Source: Agromyces mangrovi
Lineage (GTDB): Bacteria; Actinomycetota; Actinomycetes; Actinomycetales; Microbacteriaceae
NCBI RefSeq assembly: GCF_030296695.1
Contig: NZ_AP027737.1
Coordinates: 1,178,001 to 1,242,000, forward strand
Direction of reading: 5' to 3'
Length of the DNA stretch: 64,000 nt
Shown: in pieces, positions 51,227 through 60,473 of the stretch
Layout: each line of letters begins with the position of its first letter
Numbering within the stretch: the first letter of the stretch is position 1
Translations under genes and position numbers: made by a program
The notes under the pieces: model-generated
Seen by the model: only the letters and a program-made list of their open reading frames with translations
Databases searched by the model: none
Told to the model about the DNA's origin: nothing

Positions 51227-52318
51227 GTGCAGACCACCCGAGCGACCGACGGCGGCGCGGGCCGCGGCGCCGCACCCGACGGGCGCCGGGCGCCACGCCG
51301 TCGCCGCTGGCGTGCGCTCCTCATCACCGCCGCGGCGGGCGCAGCGGTCGCCACCGCCGCCGCCCTCAGCGGCTTCCACCTCGGCCTGCGCGCCATCGAC
51401 CCGGTCGGCCCGAACGACGTGAGCGAGCTGGCGGGCGATGCGATCACGGGCATCCGCACCTTCACCGCCCCGGCCACCGGCGTCCTCATCGACGAGGACG
51501 TCGAGTACGGTGCACGCGCCGACGGCACGCTGCTGACCCTCGACGTCTGCAGCCCTGCGGGCCCCGCGGCGAGCCGACCGGCGGTGCTGTCGATCCACGG
51601 CGGAAGCTGGGCGCGCGGCGACAAGGCGAGCGACGACTGGCGGCTCGTGTGCGAGTGGCTCGCGTCGCAGGGGTTCGTGGCGGTGTCGGTGAACTACCGG
51701 CTGGTTCCCGACGTGACGTTCCCCGCGGCGATCGACGACGTGTCGCTCGCGGTGCAGTGGCTGCGCGAGCCCGAGCAGGTCGAGGCGTACGGCATCGACC
51801 CGGCGCGCATCGGCGCGTTCGGCGGTTCGGCGGGCGGCAACCTCGCCGCGCTGCTCGGCACGGCCGGCGCCGGCGCGCTCGACGCAGGGTCGCGGGTCGC
51901 GGCGGTCGTCGAGCTCAGCGCGCCGATCACCCTCGACGCCGTCACGCTCGGCGCCGACCAGGCCACGACGTGGCTGCACGGCATCGTGACCGACTACCTC
52001 GGCTGCGAGCGCGCCTCCGACTGCCCCGAAGCGGATGCCGCGTCGCCGACGTCGCACGTCGACGCATCCGATCCCCCCGTGTTCATCGCCCACGCCGCCG
52101 ACGAGATCATCCCGCTCGCGCAGGCCGAACGCTTCGCCCGAACGCTCGACGAGGCGGGCGTTCCCGTCGAGCTCGCCGTGGTCTCGGGTGAGGGGCACTC
52201 GATCGGCATCCTGGACGCCGCACTGCGCGAGCGCGTCGCCGCGTTCCTGCACGCGCACCTCGGCTGGGCGGAGGAGCTCCCGGCGGAGCAGCTCGCCGAC
52301 GCGGCGCCCGAGGGGTAG
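51227..52318 (+). CDS. Alpha/beta-hydrolase esterase, probably membrane-anchored
   Basis: The protein has 363 residues from GTG 51227 (CCGGAG upstream; TAGCAT promoter-like element at 51190). An N-terminal basic stretch and one hydrophobic segment (WRALLITAAAGAAVATAAAL) suggest a membrane anchor or uncleaved signal. The hydrolase domain follows the hormone-sensitive-lipase/carboxylesterase layout: oxyanion motif SIHGGSWARGD, nucleophile GAFGGSAGGNLAAL, acid in FIAHAADEIIPLAQ and final His in VVSGEGHSIG. Two cysteines in YLGCERASDCPEA may form a disulfide, consistent with export. The substrate is unknown. Confidence 0.86.
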   Translation: MQTTRATDGGAGRGAAPDGRRAPRRRRWRALLITAAAGAAVATAAALSGFHLGLRAIDPVGPNDVSELAGDAITGIRTFTAPATGVLIDEDVEYGARADGTLLTLDVCSPAGPAASRPAVLSIHGGSWARGDKASDDWRLVCEWLASQGFVAVSVNYRLVPDVTFPAAIDDVSLAVQWLREPEQVEAYGIDPARIGAFGGSAGGNLAALLGTAGAGALDAGSRVAAVVELSAPITLDAVTLGADQATTWLHGIVTDYLGCERASDCPEADAASPTSHVDASDPPVFIAHAADEIIPLAQAERFARTLDEAGVPVELAVVSGEGHSIGILDAALRERVAAFLHAHLGWAEELPAEQLADAAPEG

Positions 52319-52325
52319 CGACCGC

Positions 52326-52754
52326 TCAGTCGCGCGCGCCCGCGAACGGCGCGAGCGCATCGCGCAGCGACGCCAACTGGTCGACGTCGAGTCCGGTGAT
52401 CGCCATGATCTGCTCGGGCACCCGCTCGGCACGTGCCCGCAGCGCCGTGCCCTCGGCGGTCAGCGAGATGTCGAGCACGCGCTCGTCGCTCGCGCGCCGA
52501 CGTCGCTCGACGAGCCCCTGCGCCTCGAGCCGCTTGACGAGCGGGGAGAGCGTCGCGGGTTCCATCGCGAGCTCGGCGGCGAGTTCGGTCAGCGAGCGCG
52601 GCGACTGCTCCCACAGCGCGAGCATCACCAGGTACTGCGGGTGGGTGAGCCCGAGCGGCGCGAGCACCGGCCGGTAGATCGAGACGACGTTGCGCGCCGC
52701 CGTCACGATCGCGAAGCACACCTGGTTGTCGAGCTTCAGCAGGTCGTCGGTCAC
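52326..52754 (-). CDS. MarR-family transcriptional regulator
   Basis: The protein has 142 residues. The start is set at GTG 52754 (VTDDLLKLDNQVCFAIVTAA) because a -10-like TAGCAT ends seven bases before it, implying a leaderless message; longer starts would cross the divergent promoter. The winged-helix core is LTHPQYLVMLALWEQSPRSL, TELAAELAMEPATLSPLVKR and LEAQGLVERRRRASDERVLD. The cysteine in NQVCFAI near the N-terminus sits where the redox-sensing Cys of OhrR lies, so it may sense oxidants. No ohr gene is near. It converges with the esterase gene (7 bases between stops). Confidence 0.85.
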   Translation of the reverse strand: MTDDLLKLDNQVCFAIVTAARNVVSIYRPVLAPLGLTHPQYLVMLALWEQSPRSLTELAAELAMEPATLSPLVKRLEAQGLVERRRRASDERVLDISLTAEGTALRARAERVPEQIMAITGLDVDQLASLRDALAPFAGARD

Positions 52755-52794
52755 GGGATTGATGCTACCGCTGGTGGTTCGTACACTAAGCATC
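52755..52794. promoter_or_regulatory. Compact divergent promoter giving two leaderless transcripts
   Basis: Only 40 bp separate two divergent GTG starts. Rightward, TACACT (52782-52787) is followed by seven bases and then GTG 52795. Leftward, TAGCAT (52767-52762) is followed by seven bases and then GTG 52754. The same geometry in both directions and the lack of Shine-Dalgarno sequences point to leaderless translation. The MarR protein could control both through GTTCGTACACTAA-like sequences between them. Confidence 0.5.
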
Positions 52795-53034
52795 GTGACA
52801 CGAAGCGAATCCGAGCGGATGCCCCTCCGCGAACGCGCCCGCGCCGCCGGCGGCTGGTACTGGCTCGTCAACCGCTGGCTCGTGCGCATCGCCGGGCCCG
52901 CGACCGTCGGCCCCTACGAGACCGAGCCCCCGCCCGCGAGCGCCGCTCGCCCCTGCCCGCTCTGCGGCGCCGCGATGGACGCCCACACGTTCGACCGCTC
53001 GGGCCCGAAGCCGCTCATGCACTGCCCGCGCTAA
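52795..53034 (+). CDS. Small zinc-ribbon-like protein
   Basis: The protein has 79 residues from GTG 52795 (an ATG eight codons later is possible). The N-terminal half is basic with hydrophobic residues (RAAGGWYWLVNRWLVRIAGP). The C-terminal half contains CPLCGAAMDAHTFDR and a final MHCPR, a CxxC...HC pattern that could bind zinc. It is divergent from a MarR regulator, which may control it. I do not recognise a characterised family. Third-position G/C bias supports that it is coding. Confidence 0.68.
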   Translation: MTRSESERMPLRERARAAGGWYWLVNRWLVRIAGPATVGPYETEPPPASAARPCPLCGAAMDAHTFDRSGPKPLMHCPR

Positions 53035-53089
53035 CCGCGCTGACCGCGCCGTCACGCCGCCCCGCGGCATCCGACCGCCCGCCCCACCC

Positions 53090-53165
53090 GAAAACATGCA
53101 GATCTGCGCGATCCGCCGCGAACGCATGCAGACACGCCGCGTTACGCGCGGAGTTGCATGTTTCC
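53090..53165. repeat. Intergenic inverted repeat with AAACATGCA arms
   Basis: GAAAACATGCA on the left (from 53090) and TGCATGTTTCC on the right (to 53165) form inverted arms around a 55-bp interior with GCGCG pairs and a further ATGCAGA. It lies between the convergent zinc-ribbon and dehydrogenase genes. A second, separate inverted repeat follows at 53224-53271 (CGGATGCACGCG / CGCGTGCATCCG). Neither has a U tract. Confidence 0.6.
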
Positions 53166-53278
53166 GGGAGTGCGCCAGCAACGCACGGTCCGTGAACGAC
53201 GCGCACGACCGGCCGGGCGACGACGGATGCACGCGCACGCTGGCGCGTTCGTGTCGGGTCGCGTGCATCCGCCGCCGT

Positions 53279-53306
53279 GTTCCGCGAGCACCCCTGATCG
53301 CGGAAC
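53279..53306. terminator. Probable terminator of the downstream dehydrogenase gene
   Basis: GTTCCGCG (53279-53286) pairs with CGCGGAAC (53299-53306) over 8 bp with a 12-base loop. It starts ten bases beyond the stop of the minus-strand dehydrogenase gene at 53317. Confidence 0.5.
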
Positions 53307-53316
53307 GCCCGCCGGC

Positions 53317-54150
53317 TCAGACCACCAGCTCGGGCAGGTCCGAGTACGGCAGGTCCTTCGCGGCGAGCCCGCGCAGGTACGCGTCGGCGCCGAGCGTGCG
53401 GGTCATCGTGCGCATCGCCCCGTCGGAGACCGCGCCCACCGCCACGAGGGGCCGCATCGGCAGGGTGTTCAGCACGACCTCGGCGCGGTCGCGGCGCAGC
53501 GCGCGCACCGCCTGCCGGGCGACGGTGGCCGACACGTTCGTGCCGAGGTACCAGGGCACGGGCGTCTCGTACGCCCGGTACATGCCCTCGTCGCCGATGA
53601 ACCCCGGCGACACGACCGTGCTCGACACTCCCGTGCCGGCGAGCTCGGCGCGCAGCGCCCGGGAGAACGCGACGAGGCCGGCCTTCGCCGCCGAGTAGTC
53701 GACGAGGTACGGCAGGCCCGCGAGGCCGGCGAGGGATGCCACGTTGAGCACGCGTCCGAACCCGCGCTCGCGCATGCCGGCCAGCACCAGGCGGGTGAGC
53801 TCCATCGGCGCGACGAGGTTCGTCGCGAGCACGCGAGACGGGTCGGCGTCGACGTACTCGGAGGCGCGCGCGACGCCGGCGTTGTTCACGAGTACGTCCA
53901 CCGGCCCGAGCGCCGTCGTCACGCGATCGACGATACCCGCGCGGTCCGCCGCGTCGGTCAGGTCGCCCGGCACGGCGATCGCGCGCCGGCCCGTGGCCGC
54001 GATCTCCTCCGCCAGCGCATCGAGCGGCGCGGTCGTGCGGGCGGTGACCGCCACGCTGCATCCGGCCGCGGCCAGCTCTCGCGCGAGGTGCCGCCCGAGC
54101 CCCCGTGATGCCCCGGTGACGAGCGCCACCCGTCCGTCGAAGTCGTCCAT
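53317..54150 (-). CDS. Short-chain dehydrogenase/reductase of the classical type
   Basis: The protein has 277 residues; ATG 54150 (MDDFDGRVALVTGASRGLGR) is preferred over an upstream frame extension. It has the classical TGASRGLGRHLA motif, VNNAGVARASEYV, the catalytic Ser in LNVASLAGLAGLPYL and Tyr-x3-Lys in VDYSAAKAG. It lacks the insertion that marks the mycofactocin-coupled SDRs in this window, so it probably uses free NAD(P). The C-terminal part (VSPGFIGDEGMYRAYE, then a lid) resembles SDRs acting on lipids or acyl compounds, but the substrate is open. Single gene. Confidence 0.86.
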   Translation of the reverse strand: MDDFDGRVALVTGASRGLGRHLARELAAAGCSVAVTARTTAPLDALAEEIAATGRRAIAVPGDLTDAADRAGIVDRVTTALGPVDVLVNNAGVARASEYVDADPSRVLATNLVAPMELTRLVLAGMRERGFGRVLNVASLAGLAGLPYLVDYSAAKAGLVAFSRALRAELAGTGVSSTVVSPGFIGDEGMYRAYETPVPWYLGTNVSATVARQAVRALRRDRAEVVLNTLPMRPLVAVGAVSDGAMRTMTRTLGADAYLRGLAAKDLPYSDLPELVV

Positions 54151-54273
54151 GATCCGTGTCCTCTCGTCGGTGCCCGACCGCGGTCGATCCGCGTGAGCAG
54201 CACGATGCCCGAACGAGTGCACATCGAGGTCACACCTCGGTCGCAGCCGGCGCCGCCGCGGTACAGTCGCCCC

Positions 54274-57200
54274 GTGCTGGTGCGCCTGTTCGGGTCGGTC
54301 GCCGTCGGTGACGGGGACGGCACCGCGCTGGGGAACGGGCGCTCAGCGGCGATCCTGGCGCTGCTCGCCCTCCGGCCGGGCGCGGTCGTGTCGGTCGAGC
54401 GCCTCGTCGACGAGCTGTGGGGCGCGGATGCCTCGGGCGACTCGCCGCACGCACTGCGCGTCGCGGTGTCCCGCCTCCGCTCGCACCTCTCCACAGCGGG
54501 CCTGCCCGACGTCGTCGCGACCCGGCCCGGCGGGTACGCCCTCGACCTCCCCCGCGACGAGGTCGACCTCGCCCGCTTCGAGGACCTCGCCGCGCGGGGC
54601 CTCGGCACGAACCAGCCGGACGCCTCGCGGGCCACCCTCGAAGAGGCCCTCGAACTCTGGACCGACGACCCGCTCGCCGCCTTCCCGTATGCCGACTTCG
54701 CGGTCGCCGCGCGCGATCGGCTGCGGGCGCTGCGCGGCGACGCGTTGCGGCGGTGGGCCGACTTGGCCACCGATGCCGGACGCGCCGCCGACGTGGCGGC
54801 CGCGCTGCCCGCGGTGCTGCGCGACGACCCGTCGCAGGAGGCGCTCTGGGTCGCGCTCGCGACGGCGGTGCGGCAGGAGCAGGACCCGGCCGAGGCGCTG
54901 CGCCAGGTCGGTCGCGCACGTTCCGCGCTCGCGGAGACGGGGCTCCCGGCCGGCGCCGAACTGCTCGCCCTCGAGCGCGGACTTCGCGACGAGCTCGCCC
55001 CGGATGCCCCGCACGATCCGCCGCACACCCTGCCCGCTCCCATCGACGCGTTCATCGGGCGGGAGCGCGTGGTCGACGCGATCGGGCATCTGCTCGGCTC
55101 GCGTCGGCTGCTGACCCTCGTCGGGCCGGGCGGATGCGGCAAGACACGACTCGCCACCGAGGTCGGTGCCCGCGCGCTCGAGCGCTTCGACCAGCGGGTG
55201 TGGTTCGTCGACCTGGTGCGGGCGGATGCGCCCGCCGACGTGCCGGGCCTGATCGTGCGCGCGATCGGCCTGGGCCCGTGGGCGCACGACGACCCGGCCG
55301 CAGCGCTGCGCGCGTTGCTCGCAGATCGCTCCGCCCTGCTGCTGCTCGACAACTGCGAGCACGTGATCGACGCCGCGGCGGCAGCAGCACAAGACCTGCT
55401 GCGCGCCTGCCCCGGGCTGCGCGTGCTCGCCACGAGCCGCGAGGCGCTGCGCGTGCCCGGCGAACACGTGCTCACGGTGCCGTCGCTCGCCGTGCCCGAT
55501 GGGCCCGTGGCATCCGAGCAGGCCGACGGGGTTCCCACCCGAATCAGCAGGTCTCCGGCGGTCGCGCTCTTCGTCGAGCGCACCCGCAGCGCGGACCCGG
55601 GCTTCGCGCTCACCGCCGAGAACGCGGCCGACGTCGCGCGCATCACCCGCGCGCTCGACGGCATCCCGCTGGCCATCGAGCTCGCCGCCGTGCGCACCCG
55701 CACGCGCTCGGTCGCGGAGCTGGCCGATCGCCTCGACGATGTCTTCGACGCGCTCGGCCGCGGCTCGCGCACCGCGCTGCCGCGGCACCGCACGCTGCAA
55801 GCGGCGCTCGACTGGAGCCACGAGCTGCTCGACTCCGAGGAGCAGCGTCTCTTCGCCGCGATGGGCGTGCTGCGCAGTCCGTTCGGCATCGACGCCGCCG
55901 CAGCCGTGCGCGGCATGACGCCGACCGCGATCGAGCCCGCGCTGGCGGGCCTGGTCGAGAAGTCGATGGTGCTCGTCGCGCGCGGCCGGTCGACCCGCTA
56001 CCGACTGCTCGAGCCGGTGCGCCAGTTCGCGGCGGCGAAGCTGCGCGATTCCGGCGCACTCGATGCGGCGACCGCGCGACGCGATCGCTGGTTCGCCGCG
56101 CTCGCGGTGGAGGCCGGCGACGGGCACCGCCGGTTCGAGCAGGTCGGCTGGCGCACCCGCATCCGTGCCGACCGCCCCAACCTGCTGGCCTCCGTCGAGA
56201 GCCTCGTGCGCGGCGGGCAGCGCGACCTCGCCGCCGACTCGGCACTCGCGCTCGGGCGGTACTGGCAGGAGTTCGGGCTCTACGACGAGGGCAGGCGGAT
56301 GCTGCGTGCCGCACGCGCGCCCATCGACCTCGACGACCGGCGCCGCAGCGCCCTCCTGCTGCAGGAGGGGTGGCTCGCCGCGCATCAGGGGGACTATTCG
56401 TCCGCCCGCACGCTCGCCTCGGAGTCACTGGCGTGTGTCGACCCGAGCCACGCCCCCGGCCGCGCCGCCGCGGAGAACCTGCTCGGCTCGGTCGAGGCGC
56501 AGCGCGGCGACGACCGTGCCGCGCGCCGCTGGCTCGACGCGGCGATCGGTTCGTTCGCCGCCGGCGACTCGTCCGCCCGCGGCATGGCGATGGTGAACCT
56601 GGCCGTCGTGCACGCGTACGCCGGGCGCTGCGACGACGCGCTCGCGACGGTCGCGGCGGTCCGCGCGCTGCCGGCCGCGCCCGACGCGCACTGGACGAGG
56701 TTCGTCGAGGGGCTCGTCGCGCGCATGCGCGGCGACCGCGGCGCCGCGGGCGATCCGCTCGACGACTCGATCGACGCGTTCGAGCGGGTCGGCTCCGCGT
56801 TCCATGCGTCACTCGCCCGGCTCGAGCGGGCGCTCGTCGCCCACGAATCCGGCGACGATGCGTTCGCGGGCGAGCTGGCCGCGCGGGTGCTCGCGGACGC
56901 CGACCGCGGCACCGCACCGCTCGTGCCGCACATCCGGGCGCGCGTGCTGACGGCTCGCCTGCTCGCAGCCCGCGGCGACGTCGATCGCGCGGCCGACGAG
57001 GCCCGTCGCGCGGCCGACGAGGCGTCCCGCACCGGATCCGTCGGCGCCGCCGCCGAGTCGGCCGAGGCGGTCGCGCTGCTCGTCGAGCACCACGACTCCG
57101 CCGGCGCCGAGCGCCTCGTCGCGGCCGCCGGCGCGCTCCGCGCCCGCCTCGAGCTCGCGCGCGACGACTGGGAGCTCGCCCGCTTCGGCCCGCTCGGCCC

Positions 57201-57315
57201 AGCGCCCGTGGCCGCCGACGCCGCGGACCTCGCCGCGCAGGCGCACGAGCTCGTGCTCGCGGCGCTCGCGGCCTCGCCGGCACGGCCCTTGAACGCCAGC
57301 CGACCCATGCGCTAG
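54274..57315 (+). CDS. AfsR/SARP-like transcriptional regulator with NB-ARC ATPase domain
   Basis: The protein has 1013 residues if read from GTG 54274 ([20 protein letters not shown]). TACAGT ends six bases before this codon, suggesting a leaderless start. Residues 1-95 form an OmpR-type winged helix ([32 protein letters not shown]), 95-240 a BTAD helical domain, and from about 275 an NB-ARC ATPase with P-loop [10 protein letters not shown], Walker [14 protein letters not shown] and [14 protein letters not shown]. The rest is helical TPR-like repeat. Such regulators often activate secondary metabolism or catabolic genes. Arginine deiminase follows 77 bases downstream and is a candidate target. 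Confidence 0.88.
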   Translation: MLVRLFGSVAVGDGDGTALGNGRSAAILALLALRPGAVVSVERLVDELWGADASGDSPHALRVAVSRLRSHLSTAGLPDVVATRPGGYALDLPRDEVDLARFEDLAARGLGTNQPDASRATLEEALELWTDDPLAAFPYADFAVAARDRLRALRGDALRRWADLATDAGRAADVAAALPAVLRDDPSQEALWVALATAVRQEQDPAEALRQVGRARSALAETGLPAGAELLALERGLRDELAPDAPHDPPHTLPAPIDAFIGRERVVDAIGHLLGSRRLLTLVGPGGCGKTRLATEVGARALERFDQRVWFVDLVRADAPADVPGLIVRAIGLGPWAHDDPAAALRALLADRSALLLLDNCEHVIDAAAAAAQDLLRACPGLRVLATSREALRVPGEHVLTVPSLAVPDGPVASEQADGVPTRISRSPAVALFVERTRSADPGFALTAENAADVARITRALDGIPLAIELAAVRTRTRSVAELADRLDDVFDALGRGSRTALPRHRTLQAALDWSHELLDSEEQRLFAAMGVLRSPFGIDAAAAVRGMTPTAIEPALAGLVEKSMVLVARGRSTRYRLLEPVRQFAAAKLRDSGALDAATARRDRWFAALAVEAGDGHRRFEQVGWRTRIRADRPNLLASVESLVRGGQRDLAADSALALGRYWQEFGLYDEGRRMLRAARAPIDLDDRRRSALLLQEGWLAAHQGDYSSARTLASESLACVDPSHAPGRAAAENLLGSVEAQRGDDRAARRWLDAAIGSFAAGDSSARGMAMVNLAVVHAYAGRCDDALATVAAVRALPAAPDAHWTRFVEGLVARMRGDRGAAGDPLDDSIDAFERVGSAFHASLARLERALVAHESGDDAFAGELAARVLADADRGTAPLVPHIRARVLTARLLAARGDVDRAADEARRAADEASRTGSVGAAAESAEAVALLVEHHDSAGAERLVAAAGALRARLELARDDWELARFGPLGPAPVAADAADLAAQAHELVLAALAASPARPLNASRPMR

Positions 57316-57392
57316 ACACGAGACACCGCCCGAGACACGCGACGGCGCCGAGACGGATGCTCCACGCCGCACGGCTCCGGGAGGGGACGCAC

Positions 57393-58630
57393 ATGTCGGA
57401 GACGTCGTACGGAGTGCACTCCGAGGTCGGCCGCCTGCACAAGGTGCTCGTCTGCCGGCCCGGCCTCGGGCACGAACGCCTGACGCCGAGCAACAGCGAC
57501 GCGCTGCTGTTCGACGACGTGCTGTGGGTGCAGAACGCGCAGCGCGACCATGCCGACTTCGTCGCCAAGCTGCGGGCCCGCGACGTCGACGTCGTCGAGC
57601 TGCACGACCTGCTGACCGAGACGCTCGCCGTGCCGGGTGCCCGCGACTGGCTGCTCGACCGCAAGATCACCGCGGCCGAGGTCGGCGGCGGGCTGGTCGC
57701 CGACACGCGCGCGTTCCTCGACTCACTCGCCGACGAGGTGCTGACCGAGTACCTCATCGGCGGGCTCTCGACGCGCGACCTGCCCGACGAGTTCCGCTCC
57801 CCGAGCTCGCCCTGGTGCGCGAGTCGGCCGGCCTCACCGAGTACCTGATGGCGCCGCTGCCGAACACGATCTACACGCGCGACACCACCTGCTGGATCTA
57901 CGGCGGCCTCACCCTCAACCCGCTCTACTGGCCGGCCCGCCACGGCGAGACGCTGCTCATGCAGGCGATCTACGCGTTCCACCCCGACTACACGGGCAAC
58001 ACGATCTGGTGGGGCGACGCCGAGACCGACTGGGGTCGCGCGACCCTCGAGGGCGGCGACGTCATGCCCGTCGGCAACGGCGTCGTGCTCATCGGCATGA
58101 GCGAGCGCACCTCGCGGCAGGCGATCACGTCGGTCGCCGAGCGCCTCTTCGCGGCCGGCGCGGCCGAGCGGGTCGTCGTCGCGGGCATGCCGAAGCTGCG
58201 CGCGGCGATGCACCTCGACACCGTCTTCACGTTCGCCGACCGCGACCTCGTCACCTACTACCCCGACATCGTCGACGGCATCCACACCTTCTCGCTCAGG
58301 CCCGCGGATGCCGGCGGGCTCGACATCACCGAGGAGCAGGCGCCGTTCATCGACGTCGTCGCCTCGTCGCTCGGGCTGCCGAAGCTGCGCGCGGTCGAGC
58401 CCGGCGGCGGCTGGTACGCCGGCGAGCGCCAGCAGTGGGACAGCGGCAACAACGCCGTCGCGGTCGAGCCGGGCGTCGTGTTCACGTACGACCGCAACAC
58501 GTACACGAACGAGCTGCTGCGCAACCAGGGCGTCGAGGTGATCGAGATCGTCGGCGGCGAGCTCGGCCGCGGGCGCGGCGGAGGGCACTGCATGACCTGC
58601 CCGATCGTGCGCGACCCGGTCGACTACTGA
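57393..58630 (+). CDS. arcA: Arginine deiminase, frameshifted in this sequence
   Basis: The protein has about 413 residues from ATG 57393 (GGGAGGGG upstream). The start [20 protein letters not shown] and the block [20 protein letters not shown] are typical. After the break come [60 protein letters not shown] and the catalytic-Cys region [19 protein letters not shown]. It converts L-arginine to citrulline and ammonia; no arcB or arcC is in the window. The frame breaks at the C4 run 57799-57802; one extra C restores [20 protein letters not shown]. With agmatine deiminase this is a second guanidine-hydrolysing enzyme here. Confidence 0.9.
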
Positions 58631-58728
58631 GGCGCGCGCCCGCAACCCCCTGCAGCGGCACGCGGCCCTCGCCTACGCTCGAAGACGACGTGGTTCGCGG
58701 GCGCCGGGCGCCCGGGAGGGGAGCGGGC

Positions 58729-59931
58729 ATGTTCGGTCGGGGCAGGGCGAAGCGAGCGGATGCCGCCGAGGAGGCATCCGCCGAGGCCACCACCCAGGAC
58801 GTGGTCGACGCACTCGCGCAGGGTCGCGACCGCGGCCAGGCGGACGCGGCCGCCGCGACGCTCGGCGCGCGCGGCGGGCCCAGGCGACTGACCTGGCCGG
58901 CGTGGAAGCTCGCGCTGTCTCGCACGATCCGCGAGTTCTCGCGCGACAAGGCGACCGACCTGGCCGCGGGCCTCACCTACTACTCGGTGCTCGCGCTGTT
59001 CCCCGGACTGCTCGCGATCGTGTCGCTGCTCGGGCTCGTGGGCCAGGCGGACGAGACGACCGACGCCGCGTTCGACCTCATCGGCGAGCTCGGCGGCGAA
59101 GACGTGATCGAGTCGGTGCGCGGGCCGATCGAGGGGCTGACCGCGTCCAGCGCATCCGCGTGGACCTTCACGGTGGGTCTCGTCGGCGCGCTCTGGTCGG
59201 CGTCGGGGTACGTCGGCGCATTCTCGCGCAGCATGAATCGCATCCTCGGGGTCGAGGAGGGTCGCGCGATCTGGAAGCTGCGCCCGTGGCTGCTGCTCGT
59301 CACGGTCGTGATCGTGCTGCTCGCGACCAGCGCGGGCCTGCTGCTCGTCATCTCGGGCCCGATCGCCTCGACGATCGGCTCGTTCGTGGGGCTCTCGGAG
59401 ACCGCAGTCGCGATCTGGAACGCCGTGCAGCTGCCGGCGCTCGCGCTCATCACGGTGATCGCCATCGCGATCCTCTACTACGCGACGCCGAACGTGCGCC
59501 AGCGGTTCCGCATCCTGAGCGTCGGCGCGTTCCTCGCGATCGTCGTCTGGGGCCTGGCCTCGTTCGGCTTCGGCATCTACGTGTCGAACTTCGCGAACTA
59601 CGACGCGACCTACGGCGTGCTCGGCGGCGTCATCGTGTTCCTGCTGTGGATGTGGATCTCGAACCTCGCGGTGCTCGTCGGCGCCGAGCTCGACACGGAA
59701 CTCGAGCGGGCGCGCGAGCTGCAGATGGGCGTCGAGGCCGAGGTCGCCGTGCAGCTGCCGCTGCGCGACCGCTCGGGCATCGAGAAGCAGGCGCAGAAGG
59801 TGCGCGACGACGTGGCCCGGGCGATCGAGTTCCGGCTCGAGTCGGCGCAGAGCGCCAAGGTCGCCCGGCGGCGCGCCGAGCTCGCCGAGCAGGAGCGGGA
59901 GCAGCAGCAGAAGGAGCAGGCGAAGCGCTGA
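58729..59931 (+). CDS. YihY/BrkB-family inner membrane protein
   Basis: The protein has 400 residues from ATG 58729 with GGGAGGGGAGC upstream. An acidic N-terminus of about 55 residues precedes the YihY domain: FSRDKATDLAAGLTYYSVLA, LFPGLLAIVSLLGLVGQADE, helix LLLVTVVIVLLATSAGLLLV, ALALITVIAIAILYYATPNV and GVIVFLLWMWISNLAVLVGA with GAELDTELE. The C-terminal 75 residues are a charged helix ending in Q/E/K repeats, probably a coiled coil. The family has unknown function, despite older annotation as ribonuclease BN. It appears to be the first of three plus-strand genes. Confidence 0.87.
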   Translation: MFGRGRAKRADAAEEASAEATTQDVVDALAQGRDRGQADAAAATLGARGGPRRLTWPAWKLALSRTIREFSRDKATDLAAGLTYYSVLALFPGLLAIVSLLGLVGQADETTDAAFDLIGELGGEDVIESVRGPIEGLTASSASAWTFTVGLVGALWSASGYVGAFSRSMNRILGVEEGRAIWKLRPWLLLVTVVIVLLATSAGLLLVISGPIASTIGSFVGLSETAVAIWNAVQLPALALITVIAIAILYYATPNVRQRFRILSVGAFLAIVVWGLASFGFGIYVSNFANYDATYGVLGGVIVFLLWMWISNLAVLVGAELDTELERARELQMGVEAEVAVQLPLRDRSGIEKQAQKVRDDVARAIEFRLESAQSAKVARRRAELAEQEREQQQKEQAKR

Positions 59932-60021
59932 CCCGCGCTTGTGGAGCGATACGCGCCCGGCGCCGACGCGCGCACTACCCTTGCGCAGGCGCCGCTCCCG
60001 ACCGCGGCCGGAGAGGCGAGC

Positions 60022-60411
60022 GTGGACGACACGACCCAGCACGACACGACCGAACCCGAGACGACCGCCGCCGACCCGGCATCGCGGCCCGGAGCCGGCC
60101 ACGTCGTCGCCACCCTCCTGCTGCTCGCCCTGTTCCTCGTCGTCACCGCGACCGTGAGCCTCGGCGGCGTGTTCCTGCCGTCGTTCACCGAGGACTGCAT
60201 CACGGATGCCGCGTGCGACCGCGCGCGCATCGGCTGGGGCTCGCTCCTGGCGATCTTCGGCCCGTGGCTCGTCGCGCTCGTCGTCGTCATCTGGACGACG
60301 GTGCGGATGCTGCAGCGCCGCGCCGCCCGCCGCGTGCCCATCCTCGGCACCTTCGCGAACCTCGCCCTGTTCGCGCTCGGGCTCTGGCTCGCCGCATCCG
60401 GCGTGGGCTGA
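60022..60411 (+). CDS. Small membrane protein of unknown function
   Basis: The protein has 129 residues. GTG 60022 (VDDTTQHDTTEPETTAADPA) is preferred because GGAGAGG lies upstream and a TACCCT promoter-like element is at about 59977; a longer frame from 59941 exists. An acidic T/D/E-rich N-terminus precedes three membrane helices: VVATLLLLALFLVVTATVSL, SLLAIFGPWLVALVVVIWTT and FANLALFALGLWLAA. A periplasmic-side loop with FTEDCITDAACDRARIGWG has two cysteines. No family recognised. Confidence 0.7.
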   Translation: MDDTTQHDTTEPETTAADPASRPGAGHVVATLLLLALFLVVTATVSLGGVFLPSFTEDCITDAACDRARIGWGSLLAIFGPWLVALVVVIWTTVRMLQRRAARRVPILGTFANLALFALGLWLAASGVG

Positions 60412-60473
60412 CCGCACGGCCCGACCGCGCGCATCGGGCGCGCACTCAGCCGGCATGCGGTGCAATGGAAGGC

